A stretch of 64,000 nt of DNA, from positions 748,108 to 812,107 of the forward strand of contig NZ_JAJBZH010000001.1 in NCBI RefSeq assembly GCF_020551945.1, in the 5' to 3' direction. Source of the DNA: Cellulosimicrobium marinum. Its GTDB lineage: Bacteria; Actinomycetota; Actinomycetes; Actinomycetales; Cellulomonadaceae. This document shows positions 1-8,935 of the stretch, in pieces. The notes below the pieces were generated by a model. That model was not told the origin of the DNA. It saw only the letters and a list, made by a program, of their open reading frames with translations, and did not search any database. Each line of letters starts with the position of its first letter. The first letter of the stretch is position 1. The position numbers and the translations under genes were made by a program.

Positions 1-694
1 CGTGCTCGCGCTCGCGGTGACGGGCCTGCTGCTGGGCTGGCGGATCCTCGGCACGCTCGACGCGCTCGTGTCGACCGCCTACGGGCAGGCGCTGCTCGTC
101 AAGGTCGGTGTCGCGCTGTGCATCGTCGCCGTCGCGGCGTGGAACCGCTACCGGCTCGTGCCGTCGTTCGCCGCGCGCACGGAGCGCGGCACCGCCGGGA
201 CCGGCGGATCCGGAGCGGACGCCCACGCCTCGCACCGTCTCGGCCGGACCGTCGCGGTCGAGGCCGGCCTGCTCGTCGTCGTGCTCGCCGTCACCGGCGT
301 GCTCGTCTCGCGCAGCCCCGTCGACGGGACCGCGGCCGCGGCCCCGTCGGCCGAGGAGACCGCACCCGCCGGCGTCGAGGTCACCGAGCCGCTCGGGGAC
401 GGGACCGTGCAGGTCCGGGTCACACCGGGCGTCGTCGGGGTGAACGCTCTGGAGATCGTGCTGCTCGACGCCGACGGCGCGCCGCTCGAGCCGACCGCCG
501 ACCCGGTGGTCACGACGACCCTCGCCGAGCCGGCCCTCGGGCCGTTCTCGCACGAGCTCGTGAACACCGGTCCCGGCGCGTACGAGGCGCCGCTCGACCT
601 CCCGCTCGCCGGGTCGTGGACGCTGACCCTCAACGTCCGGACGTCGAAGTACGAGAGCCCCATCGTCGAGATCCCCCTGGAGGTGGCGTCGTGA
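1..694 (+). CDS. CopD-family copper resistance membrane protein, C-terminal part
   Basis: The gene enters from outside the window, so only about 230 C-terminal residues are visible. Two or three hydrophobic helices (near residues 1-18, 30-48 and 82-104 of the visible part) match the end of the CopD membrane domain. A non-membrane domain of about 110 residues follows, rich in beta-type sequence, which resembles the YtkA/FixH-like tails fused to actinobacterial CopC-CopD proteins. CopD proteins are thought to move or sequester copper across the membrane. The stop overlaps the GTG of the YcnI gene (GTGA), so the two are translationally coupled, as in known copC/copD/ycnI operons. Family assignment is fairly secure; metal and direction of transport are inferred. 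Confidence 0.75.
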   Translation, partial: VLALAVTGLLLGWRILGTLDALVSTAYGQALLVKVGVALCIVAVAAWNRYRLVPSFAARTERGTAGTGGSGADAHASHRLGRTVAVEAGLLVVVLAVTGVLVSRSPVDGTAAAAPSAEETAPAGVEVTEPLGDGTVQVRVTPGVVGVNALEIVLLDADGAPLEPTADPVVTTTLAEPALGPFSHELVNTGPGAYEAPLDLPLAGSWTLTLNVRTSKYESPIVEIPLEVAS

Positions 695-1305
695 CCCGGC
701 GTGCCACGCTGACCCGTGCCCTCGCCGTGGGCGTGCTCGCCGGGGGAGCGGTGCTCGCCACGGTCGCCCCGGCCGCGGCCCACGTGCTCATCGAGACCGT
801 CGAGCCGCTGGGGGACGGCACCGCGCGCATCACGTTCACGTTCGACCACGGGTGCGACGGCGAGCCCACCGACGCCCTGCGCGTCACGATGCCCGCCGGC
901 GTCGAGGCCCTCGCCGCCGACCAGCCGGACGACTGGACCTCGGAGCTCACCCCGGACGCCGTGGCGTGGGAGGGCGAGCCCGTGCCCGACGGCGACCGCG
1001 CGGCCTTCACGGTCGACGTGCGCGCAACCGGGGAGATCGGGCAGGCGTTCGTGTTCGTCGCCGAGCAGGAGTGCCCGTCCGGCGCGTCGTACACGTGGGA
1101 CGACACCGAGCCGTCGGGGGAGCGGCCCGCGCCGACGTTCGTCGCGACGGCCGCGACGCTGAGCCCCGCGGCGGCGGCGCCCGTGGCGGCCGGTGCCGAC
1201 CCGACGCCCCTCGCGCCGCTCGTCGCGGGGGTCGTCGGGGCCTCGGTGCTCGCGGGAGCGGGGGGTGCCTGGGCGGTCCGCGCGCGGCGTGCGGGCCAGG
1301 GCTGA
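691..1305 (+). CDS. YcnI-like (DUF1775) secreted copper-binding protein
   Basis: A protein of 204 residues with a Sec signal peptide ending in APAAA, so that the mature protein starts with His-Val. This N-terminal histidine is the copper-binding brace residue in the YcnI (DUF1775) family. The DUF1775 core spans about residues 31-150, with the conserved DW pair (DDWTSE) and a WDD segment. A Pro/Ala linker and one C-terminal helix anchor it to the membrane, followed by a basic tail. The GTG start overlaps the CopD stop by four bases. It probably works with CopD as an extracytoplasmic copper chaperone. The family call rests on sequence pattern; copper binding is inherited from characterised relatives. 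Confidence 0.85.
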   Translation: MTRRATLTRALAVGVLAGGAVLATVAPAAAHVLIETVEPLGDGTARITFTFDHGCDGEPTDALRVTMPAGVEALAADQPDDWTSELTPDAVAWEGEPVPDGDRAAFTVDVRATGEIGQAFVFVAEQECPSGASYTWDDTEPSGERPAPTFVATAATLSPAAAAPVAAGADPTPLAPLVAGVVGASVLAGAGGAWAVRARRAGQG

Positions 1306-1346
1306 GGTGTCCCCGGGCGTGCGGGCGCCCGCGCGCCGCGACATGA

Positions 1347-1362
1347 TGTGACGCAGATCACG
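1347..1362. promoter_or_regulatory. CRP/GlxR-like palindrome
   Basis: The 16-mer TGTGACGCAGATCACG matches the TGTGA-N6-TCACA pattern of CRP-family regulators at nine of ten arm positions. It lies 42 bases after the YcnI stop, with no gene start on either strand nearby (the next gene is convergent). It may therefore be an orphan or a chance site. Confidence 0.3.
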
Positions 1363-1446
1363 TCACGGAGATGTCCGGGTCCGGCCGCGCGCCCCTCGTT
1401 CGCAGGTGGGGGACGTCGTCGCGACGGGTCACGCGGCGACACCCGG

Positions 1447-1509
1447 ACCGGTGGCGGTCCGCGACGCGAGCTCGGCAGGGGGGAGCTCACGTGGCGGACC
1501 GCCACCGGT
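1447..1509. terminator. Large inverted repeat between convergent genes
   Basis: A perfect 15-bp stem: 1447-1461 pairs with 1495-1509 (arm ACCGGTGGCGGTCCG). The 33-base loop contains a second small palindrome formed by two GAGCTC copies. It lies between the end of the YcnI gene and the end of the COG0523-like gene, so a bidirectional terminator is the simplest reading. There is no clear T-tract. Confidence 0.5.
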
Positions 1510-1535
1510 TCGTCATTCGTGGACGGTTCGGCTGC

Positions 1536-2714
1536 TCACGCCGCGTCGGACCGGGCGCCGAGCCACGGCGCGAGGACGTCGTCGCGCCCGAGCCAGCGCA
1601 GCCCGCCGTCGGACAGCTCCTCGGGGGTGGCCAGCACCTCCCGGAACGCGGCGAGCAGGCGGTCGCGCTCGTCGTCGGCGTCCGGGTCGGTCACGCCGAT
1701 CATGACGATGCGGGTGTGCGGCTCGACGCGGTGGCCCTCGGCGGACGTCGCGTCGTCCCAGGTGCCGAGCCCGCCGATGCACAGCTGGCCGCCCGCACCG
1801 TCCCACGCGCACAGCGAGTCGGGGCGGTTCGCCACGTGGAAGACGCCGCGCGAGCGCAGGCGACCGGTCCCCAGGTCCTCGATGCGGGCGAGCAGCCGCT
1901 CGGGGTCGAACGGGCGCCCGGACCGCAGCTCGAGGGTCCAGCTCCGGTCGCCCGGTCGCCGCCGCGTGCCCCCGTGCCGTCCCGCACCCTTCGCGCCGAG
2001 CGGGTGCGCGCGCCGCTCCCCGAGGGCGGCGTCGTGGCGGCCGGCGGCCAGGTCCGCGGCGTCGAGGCCGTGCAGGCCGTCGAGGCGTCGGGTCCCCGCC
2101 CCGCGCAGGCGGTCCACGAGACCCGATCCCGTCGGGGCGGCGTCGGGCGACCCCGTGGTCACGACGAGGTCGGCGTGCTCGAGCTGCGCCGCCAGCACCT
2201 CGCCGACGGCGCGCTCGTCGTCGGGCGTCAGCGCGATGCCGCGCTCGTCGACCAGGTCGTCGCCGAGCAGGTCGTGCTCGACCGTCTCGACGTCGACCGC
2301 GGCGAGAACGGTCGCGAGGCGCAGCCGTTCGAGGTCGCCGCCCGGCGCGCTCGCCGCGGACAGCGCGCGCGTCACCGGGAGGGACTCGGCGGCCACGGGG
2401 AGCGCGAGCACGACGTGGTCCCAGCGCGCCTCCTCGGCGAGCCGGCGGAGCGTCGGCACGGCGTCCTCGCGGACCGCGCACGACAGGCACGCGTGCTCCA
2501 GCGGGACGCGGACGTCCTCGACCACGCCCGTGCCGTCGACGACGACGCGCCGCAGCTCGCCCTCGGACGCGTGGATGTCGTGGCGCAGCACCACGGTTCC
2601 CGCGCCGCCGACGGCGAGTCCGAACACCGCCGAGTCGCGCAGGACGGGGTCGGTGGTCGCGAGGACGCTGAGCGGCGTGCGGGGGTCGGGAGCGTGCGGG
2701 CGGTCGGTCGTCAT
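1536..2714 (-). CDS. COG0523/CobW-like protein with degenerate GTP-binding motifs
   Basis: A protein of 392 residues, divergent from the zinc-independent ribosomal protein operon and sharing its Zur-box promoter. Recognisable COG0523 features are the cysteine motif [10 protein letters not shown] (about residues 75-85), the following PTLRRLAEE...DHVVL segment, and a C-terminal CobW-C domain (about 270-390). The N-terminal P-loop normally found as GxxGxGKTT is missing: the equivalent stretch reads [16 protein letters not shown]. The NKxD motif is replaced by VTTGSPD. It is therefore probably not a GTPase, though it may still bind zinc through the CxxC. I chose ATG 2714 because an upstream in-frame start would run into the promoter. 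A role as zinc chaperone or scaffold during zinc starvation is inference. Confidence 0.75.
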   Translation of the reverse strand: MTTDRPHAPDPRTPLSVLATTDPVLRDSAVFGLAVGGAGTVVLRHDIHASEGELRRVVVDGTGVVEDVRVPLEHACLSCAVREDAVPTLRRLAEEARWDHVVLALPVAAESLPVTRALSAASAPGGDLERLRLATVLAAVDVETVEHDLLGDDLVDERGIALTPDDERAVGEVLAAQLEHADLVVTTGSPDAAPTGSGLVDRLRGAGTRRLDGLHGLDAADLAAGRHDAALGERRAHPLGAKGAGRHGGTRRRPGDRSWTLELRSGRPFDPERLLARIEDLGTGRLRSRGVFHVANRPDSLCAWDGAGGQLCIGGLGTWDDATSAEGHRVEPHTRIVMIGVTDPDADDERDRLLAAFREVLATPEELSDGGLRWLGRDDVLAPWLGARSDAA

Positions 2715-2777
2715 GCGGAGGTCTCCAGTTCTCGCTCGCGGGAACATCCGGGCGGTGGGCGCGTTGCACTCTACATC

Positions 2778-2807
2778 TTGACGGGAATGGTTCTCACTAT
2801 CTACCGT
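2778..2807 (+). promoter_or_regulatory. Zur box inside a promoter (site 1)
   Basis: The 15-bp palindrome at 2782-2796, read on the minus strand as TGAGAACCATTCCCG, matches the actinobacterial Zur operator pattern. It lies between a -35 (TTGACG, 2778-2783) and a -10 (TACCGT, 2802-2807) separated by 18 bases and directed at rpmB. The same box is 68 bases from the divergent COG0523-like gene, so one site can repress both. Confidence 0.8.
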
Positions 2808-2834
2808 CGCGGGGTCGTCCAGAAAGGAACCACC

Positions 2835-3071
2835 ATGTCCGCCCACTGCCAGGTGCTCGGCACCTCGCCGGGGTTCGGCCACTCGATCTCGCACTCGCAC
2901 GTGCGGACCAAGCGGCGCTTCGACCCCAACATCCAGAAGAAGCGCTACTGGGTGCCCTCGCTCGGCCGCACCGTCACGCTGCGCGTGAGCGCCCGCGGCA
3001 TCAAGACCATCGACCGCACGGGGATCGACGTCGTCGTGGCGCAGATCCTCGCGAGAGGGGAGAAGCTCTGA
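2835..3071 (+). CDS. rpmB: Ribosomal protein L28, zinc-independent paralogue
   Basis: A 78-residue L28 with the signature [20 protein letters not shown] and the C-terminal [11 protein letters not shown] block. Only one cysteine (Cys5) is present, so the paired-Cys zinc ribbon of the C+ form is absent. In actinobacteria such C- paralogues replace the zinc-binding copies during zinc limitation and free zinc. It is the first gene of the rpmB-rpmG-rpsN-rpmE-rpmJ cluster behind a Zur box. ATG 2835 follows AGAAAGGA. The stop shares one base with the rpmG start. Family certain; condition-specific use is established for the type and inferred here. Confidence 0.95.
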   Translation: MSAHCQVLGTSPGFGHSISHSHVRTKRRFDPNIQKKRYWVPSLGRTVTLRVSARGIKTIDRTGIDVVVAQILARGEKL

Positions 3072-3238
3072 TGGCTGCCCGACAGGACCTGCGTCCCGTG
3101 ATCAAGCTGCGGTCCACCGCAGGCACCGGGTACACGTACGTGACCCGCAAGAACCGGCGCAACGACCCCGACAGGCTCGTGCTCCGCAAGTTCGACCCCG
3201 TCGTGCGCCGGCACGTCGACTTCCGCGAGGAGCGCTGA
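3071..3238 (+). CDS. rpmG: Ribosomal protein L33, zinc-independent paralogue
   Basis: A 55-residue L33: [29 protein letters not shown] followed by the [12 protein letters not shown] tail (motifs shown in part: [29 protein letters not shown]). The protein contains no cysteine, unlike the zinc-ribbon form with two CxxC pairs. Start and stop each overlap the neighbouring genes (TGATG junctions), which indicates tight translational coupling in the operon. It replaces the zinc-containing L33 in the large subunit under zinc limitation, by analogy with known Zur-regulated paralogues. Confidence 0.95.
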   Translation: MAARQDLRPVIKLRSTAGTGYTYVTRKNRRNDPDRLVLRKFDPVVRRHVDFREER

Positions 3239-3543
3239 TGGCCAAGAAGTCCACGATCGCCCGCAACGACCAGCGCGCGCTCGTCGTCGCCCGGTTCGCC
3301 GAGCGGCGTGCCGAGCTCAAGCGCGTGGTGGCGTCGCCGTCGTCCACGCCCGACGAGAAGGCCGCGGCCGTGCTCGAGCTGCAGCGTCAGCCGCGCGACG
3401 CGAGCGCCACCCGCCTGCGCAACCGCGACGTGGCCGACGGCCGCCCCCGCGGCCACCTGAGGAAGTTCGGCATCTCGCGCGTGCGGATGCGCGCGATGGC
3501 GCACCGCGGCGAGCTGCCCGGCGTCACGAAGTCCAGCTGGTAG
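3238..3543 (+). CDS. rpsN: Ribosomal protein S14, zinc-independent paralogue
   Basis: A 101-residue S14 of the long C- type, starting MAKKST and ending KSSW, with the conserved [17 protein letters not shown] block at about residues 69-85. It has no cysteine, while the zinc-binding S14 is short (about 61 residues) with a CxxC...CxxC ribbon. The ATG overlaps the rpmG stop. It acts in the head of the small subunit. Part of the Zur-type alternative ribosomal protein operon. Confidence 0.95.
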   Translation: MAKKSTIARNDQRALVVARFAERRAELKRVVASPSSTPDEKAAAVLELQRQPRDASATRLRNRDVADGRPRGHLRKFGISRVRMRAMAHRGELPGVTKSSW

Positions 3544-3601
3544 CCGGCGGGCGGCACGCCGCCTCGCACCCGGCACAGCACCAGCACGAAGGAGAAGCAC
3601 G

Positions 3602-3901
3602 GTGAAGAAGACCATCCACCCCGAGTACGGGCCCGTCGTCTACCGCGACAAGTCCGCCGACTTCGCGTTCCTCACGCGCTCGACCCTCGCGGGCGACCAC
3701 CCGCAGGGTCCGGGCGTGCCGCGCGAGACGATCACGTGGACCGACGGGAACACCTACCCCGTCGTCGACGTCGAGATCTCGAGCGCGAGCCACCCGTTCT
3801 ACACGGGCACGCAGCGCGTCGTCGACACCGCCGGCCGCGTCGAGCGGTTCCGCCAGCGCTACGGCACCCGCGGCGGCGTGCAGGACGGAGGTGCGCGATG
3901 A
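3602..3901 (+). CDS. rpmE2: Ribosomal protein L31 type B
   Basis: A 99-residue type B L31 ([39 protein letters not shown]). Type B lacks the CxxC zinc site of L31A and carries the longer C-terminal extension; no cysteine is present here. The start is GTG 3602, supported by the strong AAGGAGAAGCAC sequence just upstream. The 58-base gap after rpsN has no separate promoter that I can recognise. The stop overlaps the rpmJ ATG (ATGA). Confidence 0.95.
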   Translation: MKKTIHPEYGPVVYRDKSADFAFLTRSTLAGDHPQGPGVPRETITWTDGNTYPVVDVEISSASHPFYTGTQRVVDTAGRVERFRQRYGTRGGVQDGGAR

Positions 3902-4020
3902 AGGTCCGCGCCTCGCTGCGCTCGCTCAAGGACAAGCCCGGCGCCAAGGTCGTGCGGCGCCGAGGCAAGACGTACGTCATCAACAGGCTCAACCCGCGCT
4001 GGAAGGCGCGCCAGGGCTGA
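3898..4020 (+). CDS. rpmJ: Ribosomal protein L36, zinc-independent paralogue
   Basis: A 40-residue L36 ([20 protein letters not shown], then [19 protein letters not shown]). The usual CxxC...CxxxH zinc site of L36 is replaced by non-cysteine residues, as in the C- type. It is too short for ordinary ORF cut-offs but is clear by homology and by the ATGA overlap with rpmE2. It is the last gene of the operon, followed by a long hairpin. Confidence 0.95.
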   Translation: MKVRASLRSLKDKPGAKVVRRRGKTYVINRLNPRWKARQG

Positions 4021-4058
4021 GCCGGCGGCCGACCGGCCCGCCAGCGAGCGATGCACCA

Positions 4059-4098
4059 CGGCTCGAGCGATGCACCTCCGGGTGCATCGCTCGAGCCG
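4059..4098. terminator. Perfect 18-bp hairpin, bidirectional terminator candidate
   Basis: Positions 4059-4076 pair without mismatch with 4081-4098 around a TCCG loop. The flanks nearly extend it: GATGCACCACGG before and CCGTTCGTGCATC after are complementary except for a small bulge, giving an almost 30-bp stem. It lies between the convergent rpmJ and ABC ATPase genes. Confidence 0.75.
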
Positions 4099-4149
4099 TT
4101 CGTGCATCTGCGGGGACGCCACCGTGGCCTCGCGCCCGTCGCGGGACGC

Positions 4150-4938
<789 letters not shown>

Positions 4939-4939
4939 G

Positions 4940-5995
4940 TCAGCCCAGGTTCGCCACGGCCTGCTGGAGCCGCTCCAGCCCGGCGACGGACGCCGGCGAG
5001 GCGGTGGTCTCGTTCGCGGGGATCCCGACGACGCGACCCGCCTCCACGGCCTGGAGGTCGCTCGCCCCGGGCTCGGCGAGGAACCGGGCCTCGGCCTCCT
5101 CGAACGACTCTCCGTGCAGGCCGTACGCGAGGACGATCACCTCGGGGTCGGCGTCGAGCAGCGACTCGAGCGAGATCTCCAGGTACGTCTCGGGCTCGTC
5201 GGCGTACACGTTCTCCAGTCCCGCCTCGTCCATGAGCGACTGGATGATGCCCGCGCCCCCGTAGGTGCTCAGGGGCGAGCTGGACGAGAAGTAGTACACG
5301 GTGGCCGCCGAGCGCGACGTGTCGGGCCGCTCGGCCGCGACGGCGTCGAGGCGCTCGCGCAGCGCGTCCACCGACGCCGCGGCGGCTGCCTGCGTGTCGA
5401 ACACGGCGCCGAAGCGCTCGATGTCACCGAGGACGACGTCGAACGTCACGGGCTCGGGGGTCGTGCCGACGTCGTGCCCGCACTCGCCGGACACGGTGAG
5501 CGTGGGGATGCCGGCGTCTGCGAGCGCGGCGGGGTCGGCGTTGAAGAACCCGTACCCGACGACGACCTCGGCCCCGGCCCCGATGACCTGCTCGGTCGTC
5601 GGGTCGGAGGGGTCGACGACCGTCGCGTCCGTCGGGGGGTTCTCCAGGCCCTCGGGCAGCTCGGCCCCGAACTCGCCGGAGCGTGCCGTGACGCGGTCGG
5701 CCGCGCCCGCGGCGTCGAGCAGGGCGACGGCGTCGCTCCCGATGGTGAGGACGGAGCCGGGGGCGGCGTCGAACGTCACCTCCTCGCCGCAGTCCTCGAC
5801 GGTGACGGGGTAGGTCGTGGCGGCGGCGTCCGTGGTCCCGGACGTCGCGGACGGCTCCGCGTCGTCGGGAGCGCCGGCGTCGCTCGCGCTCGCGCAGCCC
5901 GCGAGGGCGAGCGTGCCGACGGCCAGCGAGGCGAGCGCGACGGCCGGGCGGCGTCGGGCGCGTCCGCGCGGGGTGCGGTGCAGGGAGGTGGTCAT
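4940..5995 (-). CDS. Metallophore-type ABC importer substrate-binding lipoprotein
   Basis: A 351-residue exported lipoprotein. The signal peptide ends with lipobox LAGC (Cys about 34), followed by a low-complexity linker. Two lobes of the FecB/BtuF fold follow, with segments such as VLTIGSDAVALLDAAG in lobe 1 and VIVLAYGLHGESFEEA in lobe 2. It is not His-rich like ZnuA and lacks the ZnuA-type loop, so it should bind a chelate rather than a bare ion. It sits between the permease and ATPase genes downstream of a Zur box. It may capture the product of the neighbouring RiPP genes; this is a hypothesis. Confidence 0.85.
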   Translation of the reverse strand: MTTSLHRTPRGRARRRPAVALASLAVGTLALAGCASASDAGAPDDAEPSATSGTTDAAATTYPVTVEDCGEEVTFDAAPGSVLTIGSDAVALLDAAGAADRVTARSGEFGAELPEGLENPPTDATVVDPSDPTTEQVIGAGAEVVVGYGFFNADPAALADAGIPTLTVSGECGHDVGTTPEPVTFDVVLGDIERFGAVFDTQAAAAASVDALRERLDAVAAERPDTSRSAATVYYFSSSSPLSTYGGAGIIQSLMDEAGLENVYADEPETYLEISLESLLDADPEVIVLAYGLHGESFEEAEARFLAEPGASDLQAVEAGRVVGIPANETTASPASVAGLERLQQAVANLG

Positions 5996-6058
5996 GAGGG
6001 TCCTCTCGGGATCGGTGGATGGGTGGGTGGTTCGGTGGGCCGGTCCGACGGCGGGCCG

Positions 6059-7126
6059 TCAGGCGGTGGACAGGCGGTGGACGAGGACGACGAGCAGCGG
6101 CGTCCCGAGGAGCGCGGTGAGCACGCCGAGGGGGAGCTCGGCGGGGGCGACGACGGACCGCGCGAGCGTGTCGGCCCAGACGAGCACGACGGCGCCGAGC
6201 AGCGCCGCGGTCGGGAGCAGCACGCGATGGGCCCCGCCGACGAGCAGGCGGGCGAGGTGCGGGACGACGAGCCCGACGAACCCGATCGCGCCGGACACGG
6301 ACACGGCCGTGGCGACGAGGAGGGCGACGAGCAGCGCCGCGGCGGCGCGGAACCGCGTGGGGTGCGTGCCGAGCGACCGCGCGGTGTCGTCGCCGAGCGC
6401 CATCGCGTCGAGGCGGCGCGACCAGGCCCAGAACACGACGACGGACACGGCGGTGACGATCCAGACCGGGCCGAGGACGTCCCAGCGGCTCTGGCCGAGC
6501 GACCCGAGGGTCCAGAACAGGACGGCGCGGACGCCGTCGCGCGAGTCGGCGAAGAACACCATGAGGTTGGTGAGCGCGCCGAGCGCGAGGCCGACGGCGA
6601 TCCCGGCGAACACGAGGCGGGACGGGACGAGGCGACCGCCGATCCGGGCGACGGCGAAGACGAGCACGATCGCGACGACGGCGCCGAGGAACGCGCTGCC
6701 GGCGAGCGCCGTCGCGCCGGTGACGGCGGCGAGCCCGAAGAGGATGTGGGCCGCCGCGCCCGCGGTGGCGCCGGAGGAGATGCCGAGCAGGTAGGGGTCG
6801 GCGAGCGGGTTGCGCACGAGGGCCTGGATGACCGCCCCGGCGACGGACAGCGCGGCGCCGACGGCGATGCCGGTGAGGACTCGCGGGGCGCGCAGGAGCC
6901 AGACGATGTTGTCCTCGGACGCGCTCCACCAGGGGTCGGTGGCGCCGACGCCGAGGTGGTGGGCGACGACGGCGAGCACGCGCTCGGGCGCGACGGCGAC
7001 GGAGCCGACGCCGACGCTGAGGACCGCCGTGGCGGCGAGCCCGACGGCGAAGGCGCCGAGCACGAGCGCGGACGCCCCTGGTCCGCGATGTCCGGTGCGC
7101 GCAATCCGGGTGACTTCGGTCGTCAT
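6059..7126 (-). CDS. Metallophore-type ABC importer permease (FecCD family)
   Basis: A 355-residue FecCD/BtuC permease with about ten hydrophobic helices. Typical segments are RAPRVLTGIAVGAALSVAGA (about 85-104), NPLADPYLLGISSGA (about 113-127) and IGFVGLVVPHLARLLVG near residue 275. It is the first gene of the operon. ATG 7126 lies nine bases from the Zur box at 7136-7150, so zinc-dependent repression is likely. A 63-base gap separates it from the lipoprotein gene. FecCD permeases import siderophores, heme, cobalamin and zincophore-like chelates. Confidence 0.9.
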   Translation of the reverse strand: MTTEVTRIARTGHRGPGASALVLGAFAVGLAATAVLSVGVGSVAVAPERVLAVVAHHLGVGATDPWWSASEDNIVWLLRAPRVLTGIAVGAALSVAGAVIQALVRNPLADPYLLGISSGATAGAAAHILFGLAAVTGATALAGSAFLGAVVAIVLVFAVARIGGRLVPSRLVFAGIAVGLALGALTNLMVFFADSRDGVRAVLFWTLGSLGQSRWDVLGPVWIVTAVSVVVFWAWSRRLDAMALGDDTARSLGTHPTRFRAAAALLVALLVATAVSVSGAIGFVGLVVPHLARLLVGGAHRVLLPTAALLGAVVLVWADTLARSVVAPAELPLGVLTALLGTPLLVVLVHRLSTA

Positions 7127-7128
7127 GG

Positions 7129-7158
7129 TTGCGAATGATAACCGTTCTTGGTTAGGGT
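7129..7158 (+). promoter_or_regulatory. Zur box in divergent promoter (site 2)
   Basis: The core TGATAACCGTTCTTG at 7136-7150 matches the other three Zur-like palindromes in the window. On the plus strand it lies between TTGCGA (7129-7134) and TAGGGT (7153-7158), spacing 18. It serves the exporter/RiPP operon rightward and, nine bases from its ATG, the importer operon leftward. Confidence 0.75.
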
Positions 7159-7166
7159 CCGTGACC

Positions 7167-7190
7167 ATGTCCGAGAGCGCACGACGATGA
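7167..7190 (+). CDS. Possible leaderless 7-codon mini-ORF coupled to the exporter gene
   Basis: ATG 7167 opens a seven-codon frame (MSESARR) whose TGA overlaps the exporter ATG as ATGA. The -10 TAGGGT ends eight bases before this ATG, so a leaderless transcript would begin close to it. It could be a coupling peptide for the exporter gene. The frame is very short and may be chance. Confidence 0.25.
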   Translation: MSESARR

Positions 7191-8935
7191 GGCCCGACTC
7201 CGTCCACCTCCGCCTGCTCGGCCTGCTGGGTCCGCTCCGCCGGACGCTGGTCGGGCCGTTCCTCCTCGGCCTGCTCGTCTCGTTCCTCCTGCTCGCGCAG
7301 GCGTACGCGACGTCGCGGATCTTCGTCGCGCTCTTCGCCGACCCGGTCGGCGAGACCGGGCCGTGGCTCGCGCTGCTCGTCGTGCTGCTCCTCGTGCGGC
7401 CCGGCGTCGCGATCGCCCGCGAGCGCCTGTCGGTCCTCGCGATGACGCGCGTGAAGTCCGACCTGCGCGCCCGGGTCCTCGACCGGCTCGCCGCGCGGGG
7501 GCCCGTGCCGCTCGCCCGCGAACGCACCGGGCACGTGCAGTCGCTCCTCGTCGACGGCGTGGAGAACCTCGACCCGTACTTCAGCCGGTACGTGCCGCAG
7601 GTCGGGATCGTCGCGGCGAACACGGTCGTCGTCGTCGCGATCCTGGCCGTCGTCGACCCGGTGGTCGCCGCCGCGGTCGGCGCGTGCGCGGTCGCGGTCC
7701 CCCTGCTCCCGCGGGCGTGGGACGCCGTGCTCGCGCAGCGCGGCCGGTCCCACTGGGAGGCCTACTCGGGCCTGCACGCCGAGTTCGTCGACTCCCTGCG
7801 GGCGATGACGACGCTCAAGGCGATCGGTGCGGTCGAGCGGCGTCAGGCCGCGCTCGGCGACGCGTCCCGGAGCCTGCTCGCGCGGACCATGACGCAGCTC
7901 AAGGTCTCGCTCGTGGAGTCCGGCATCTCGGCGTTCGCGCTCGTGCTCGGCCCGCTCGTCGCCGTCGTCGTGAGCCTCGCCCGGATCCGCTCGGGGGCGC
8001 TCGACCCCACGGACGTGTTCGTCGTCAGCCTCCTCACGTTCGAGCTGTTCCGCCCGTTCCGCGAGCTGTCCGCCCACTGGCACGCCGGGTACCTCGGGGT
8101 GTTCGCCGGGCAGCAGGTCCTCACCGTCCTGGACCAGCCCGCGGTCCCGGCGCCCGCGCGTCCCGCGACGCTGCCCGACGCGCCCGGCCTCGCCGTGGAG
8201 CTCGACGACGTCCGCTACACCTACCCCGACGCCGCCCGTCCCGCCCTCGACGGCGTCTGCCTCCACGTCCCCGCCGGGTCGACCGTGGCGCTCGTGGGAC
8301 CGAGCGGGTCCGGCAAGTCGACCGTCGCGGCGCTCCTGGCCCGGTTCGCGCTCCCGGACGCGGGGACCGTGCGCGTGGGCGGCGTCGCGACCGCCGACCT
8401 CGACCCGGCGACGTGCGTGCGCGCCGTCGGCCTCGTGCCCCAGACGCCCGTGCTGTTCCACGGCACGCTGCGCTCCAACCTGCTCGACGGCGCCCCCGAC
8501 GCGTCGGACGCGGACCTCGCCGAGGCGGTGGCCGTCACGGGCCTCGACCAGCTCGGCGACGGGGACGCGCTCGCCGCCCTCGACCGGTCGGTCGGGGAGC
8601 GCGGCGCGCTGCTGTCCGGGGGGCAGCGCCAGCGCGTCGCCGTCGCGCGCCAGCTCGTGCGCCGCACGCCCGTCCTCGTGCTCGACGAGGCGACGTCCGC
8701 CCTCGACGTGCGCGGCGAACGCACCCTGCTCGACGCGCTCGCCGCCGCCCGCCCCGCCCAGACGCGCCTCGTCGTCGCGCACCGGCTCGCCGCGGTGCGG
8801 GACGTGCCGACGATCGTCGTGCTCGCCGACGGCCGGGTCGCCGAGGTGGGCGACCACGACACCCTGCTCGCCGCGGGAGGGCGCTACGCCGCGATGTCCC
8901 GGCACCAGGAGCGATCCGTGGCGGTGGACGCATGA
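7187..8935 (+). CDS. CydD-like ABC exporter subunit (half-transporter A)
   Basis: A 582-residue half exporter: an N-terminal six-helix type-1 exporter domain (about 1-315) and a C-terminal nucleotide-binding domain with Walker A GPSGSGKST, signature LSGGQRQR, Walker B VLVLDEATSALD and switch VVAHRL. The closest pattern is CydD of CydDC, but there are no cydAB genes here. The next gene overlaps by ATGA and encodes the partner, then the peptide and YcaO genes follow. Export of the processed RiPP product is therefore the likely job. Thiol export as in true CydDC is the alternative. Confidence 0.85.
   Translation: MRPDSVHLRLLGLLGPLRRTLVGPFLLGLLVSFLLLAQAYATSRIFVALFADPVGETGPWLALLVVLLLVRPGVAIARERLSVLAMTRVKSDLRARVLDRLAARGPVPLARERTGHVQSLLVDGVENLDPYFSRYVPQVGIVAANTVVVVAILAVVDPVVAAAVGACAVAVPLLPRAWDAVLAQRGRSHWEAYSGLHAEFVDSLRAMTTLKAIGAVERRQAALGDASRSLLARTMTQLKVSLVESGISAFALVLGPLVAVVVSLARIRSGALDPTDVFVVSLLTFELFRPFRELSAHWHAGYLGVFAGQQVLTVLDQPAVPAPARPATLPDAPGLAVELDDVRYTYPDAARPALDGVCLHVPAGSTVALVGPSGSGKSTVAALLARFALPDAGTVRVGGVATADLDPATCVRAVGLVPQTPVLFHGTLRSNLLDGAPDASDADLAEAVAVTGLDQLGDGDALAALDRSVGERGALLSGGQRQRVAVARQLVRRTPVLVLDEATSALDVRGERTLLDALAAARPAQTRLVVAHRLAAVRDVPTIVVLADGRVAEVGDHDTLLAAGGRYAAMSRHQERSVAVDA

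Noticed and set aside
2860..2885. GCCGGGGTTCGGCC inside rpmB as a family B half-element
   Set aside because: It encodes the conserved SPGFGHS segment of L28, so it is explained by the protein; no second arm is present.
6059..8905. Long minus-strand open frames across the exporter genes
   Set aside because: High G+C makes long antisense frames common; the exporter is clear on the plus strand, and only 6059-7126 holds a real protein on the minus strand.
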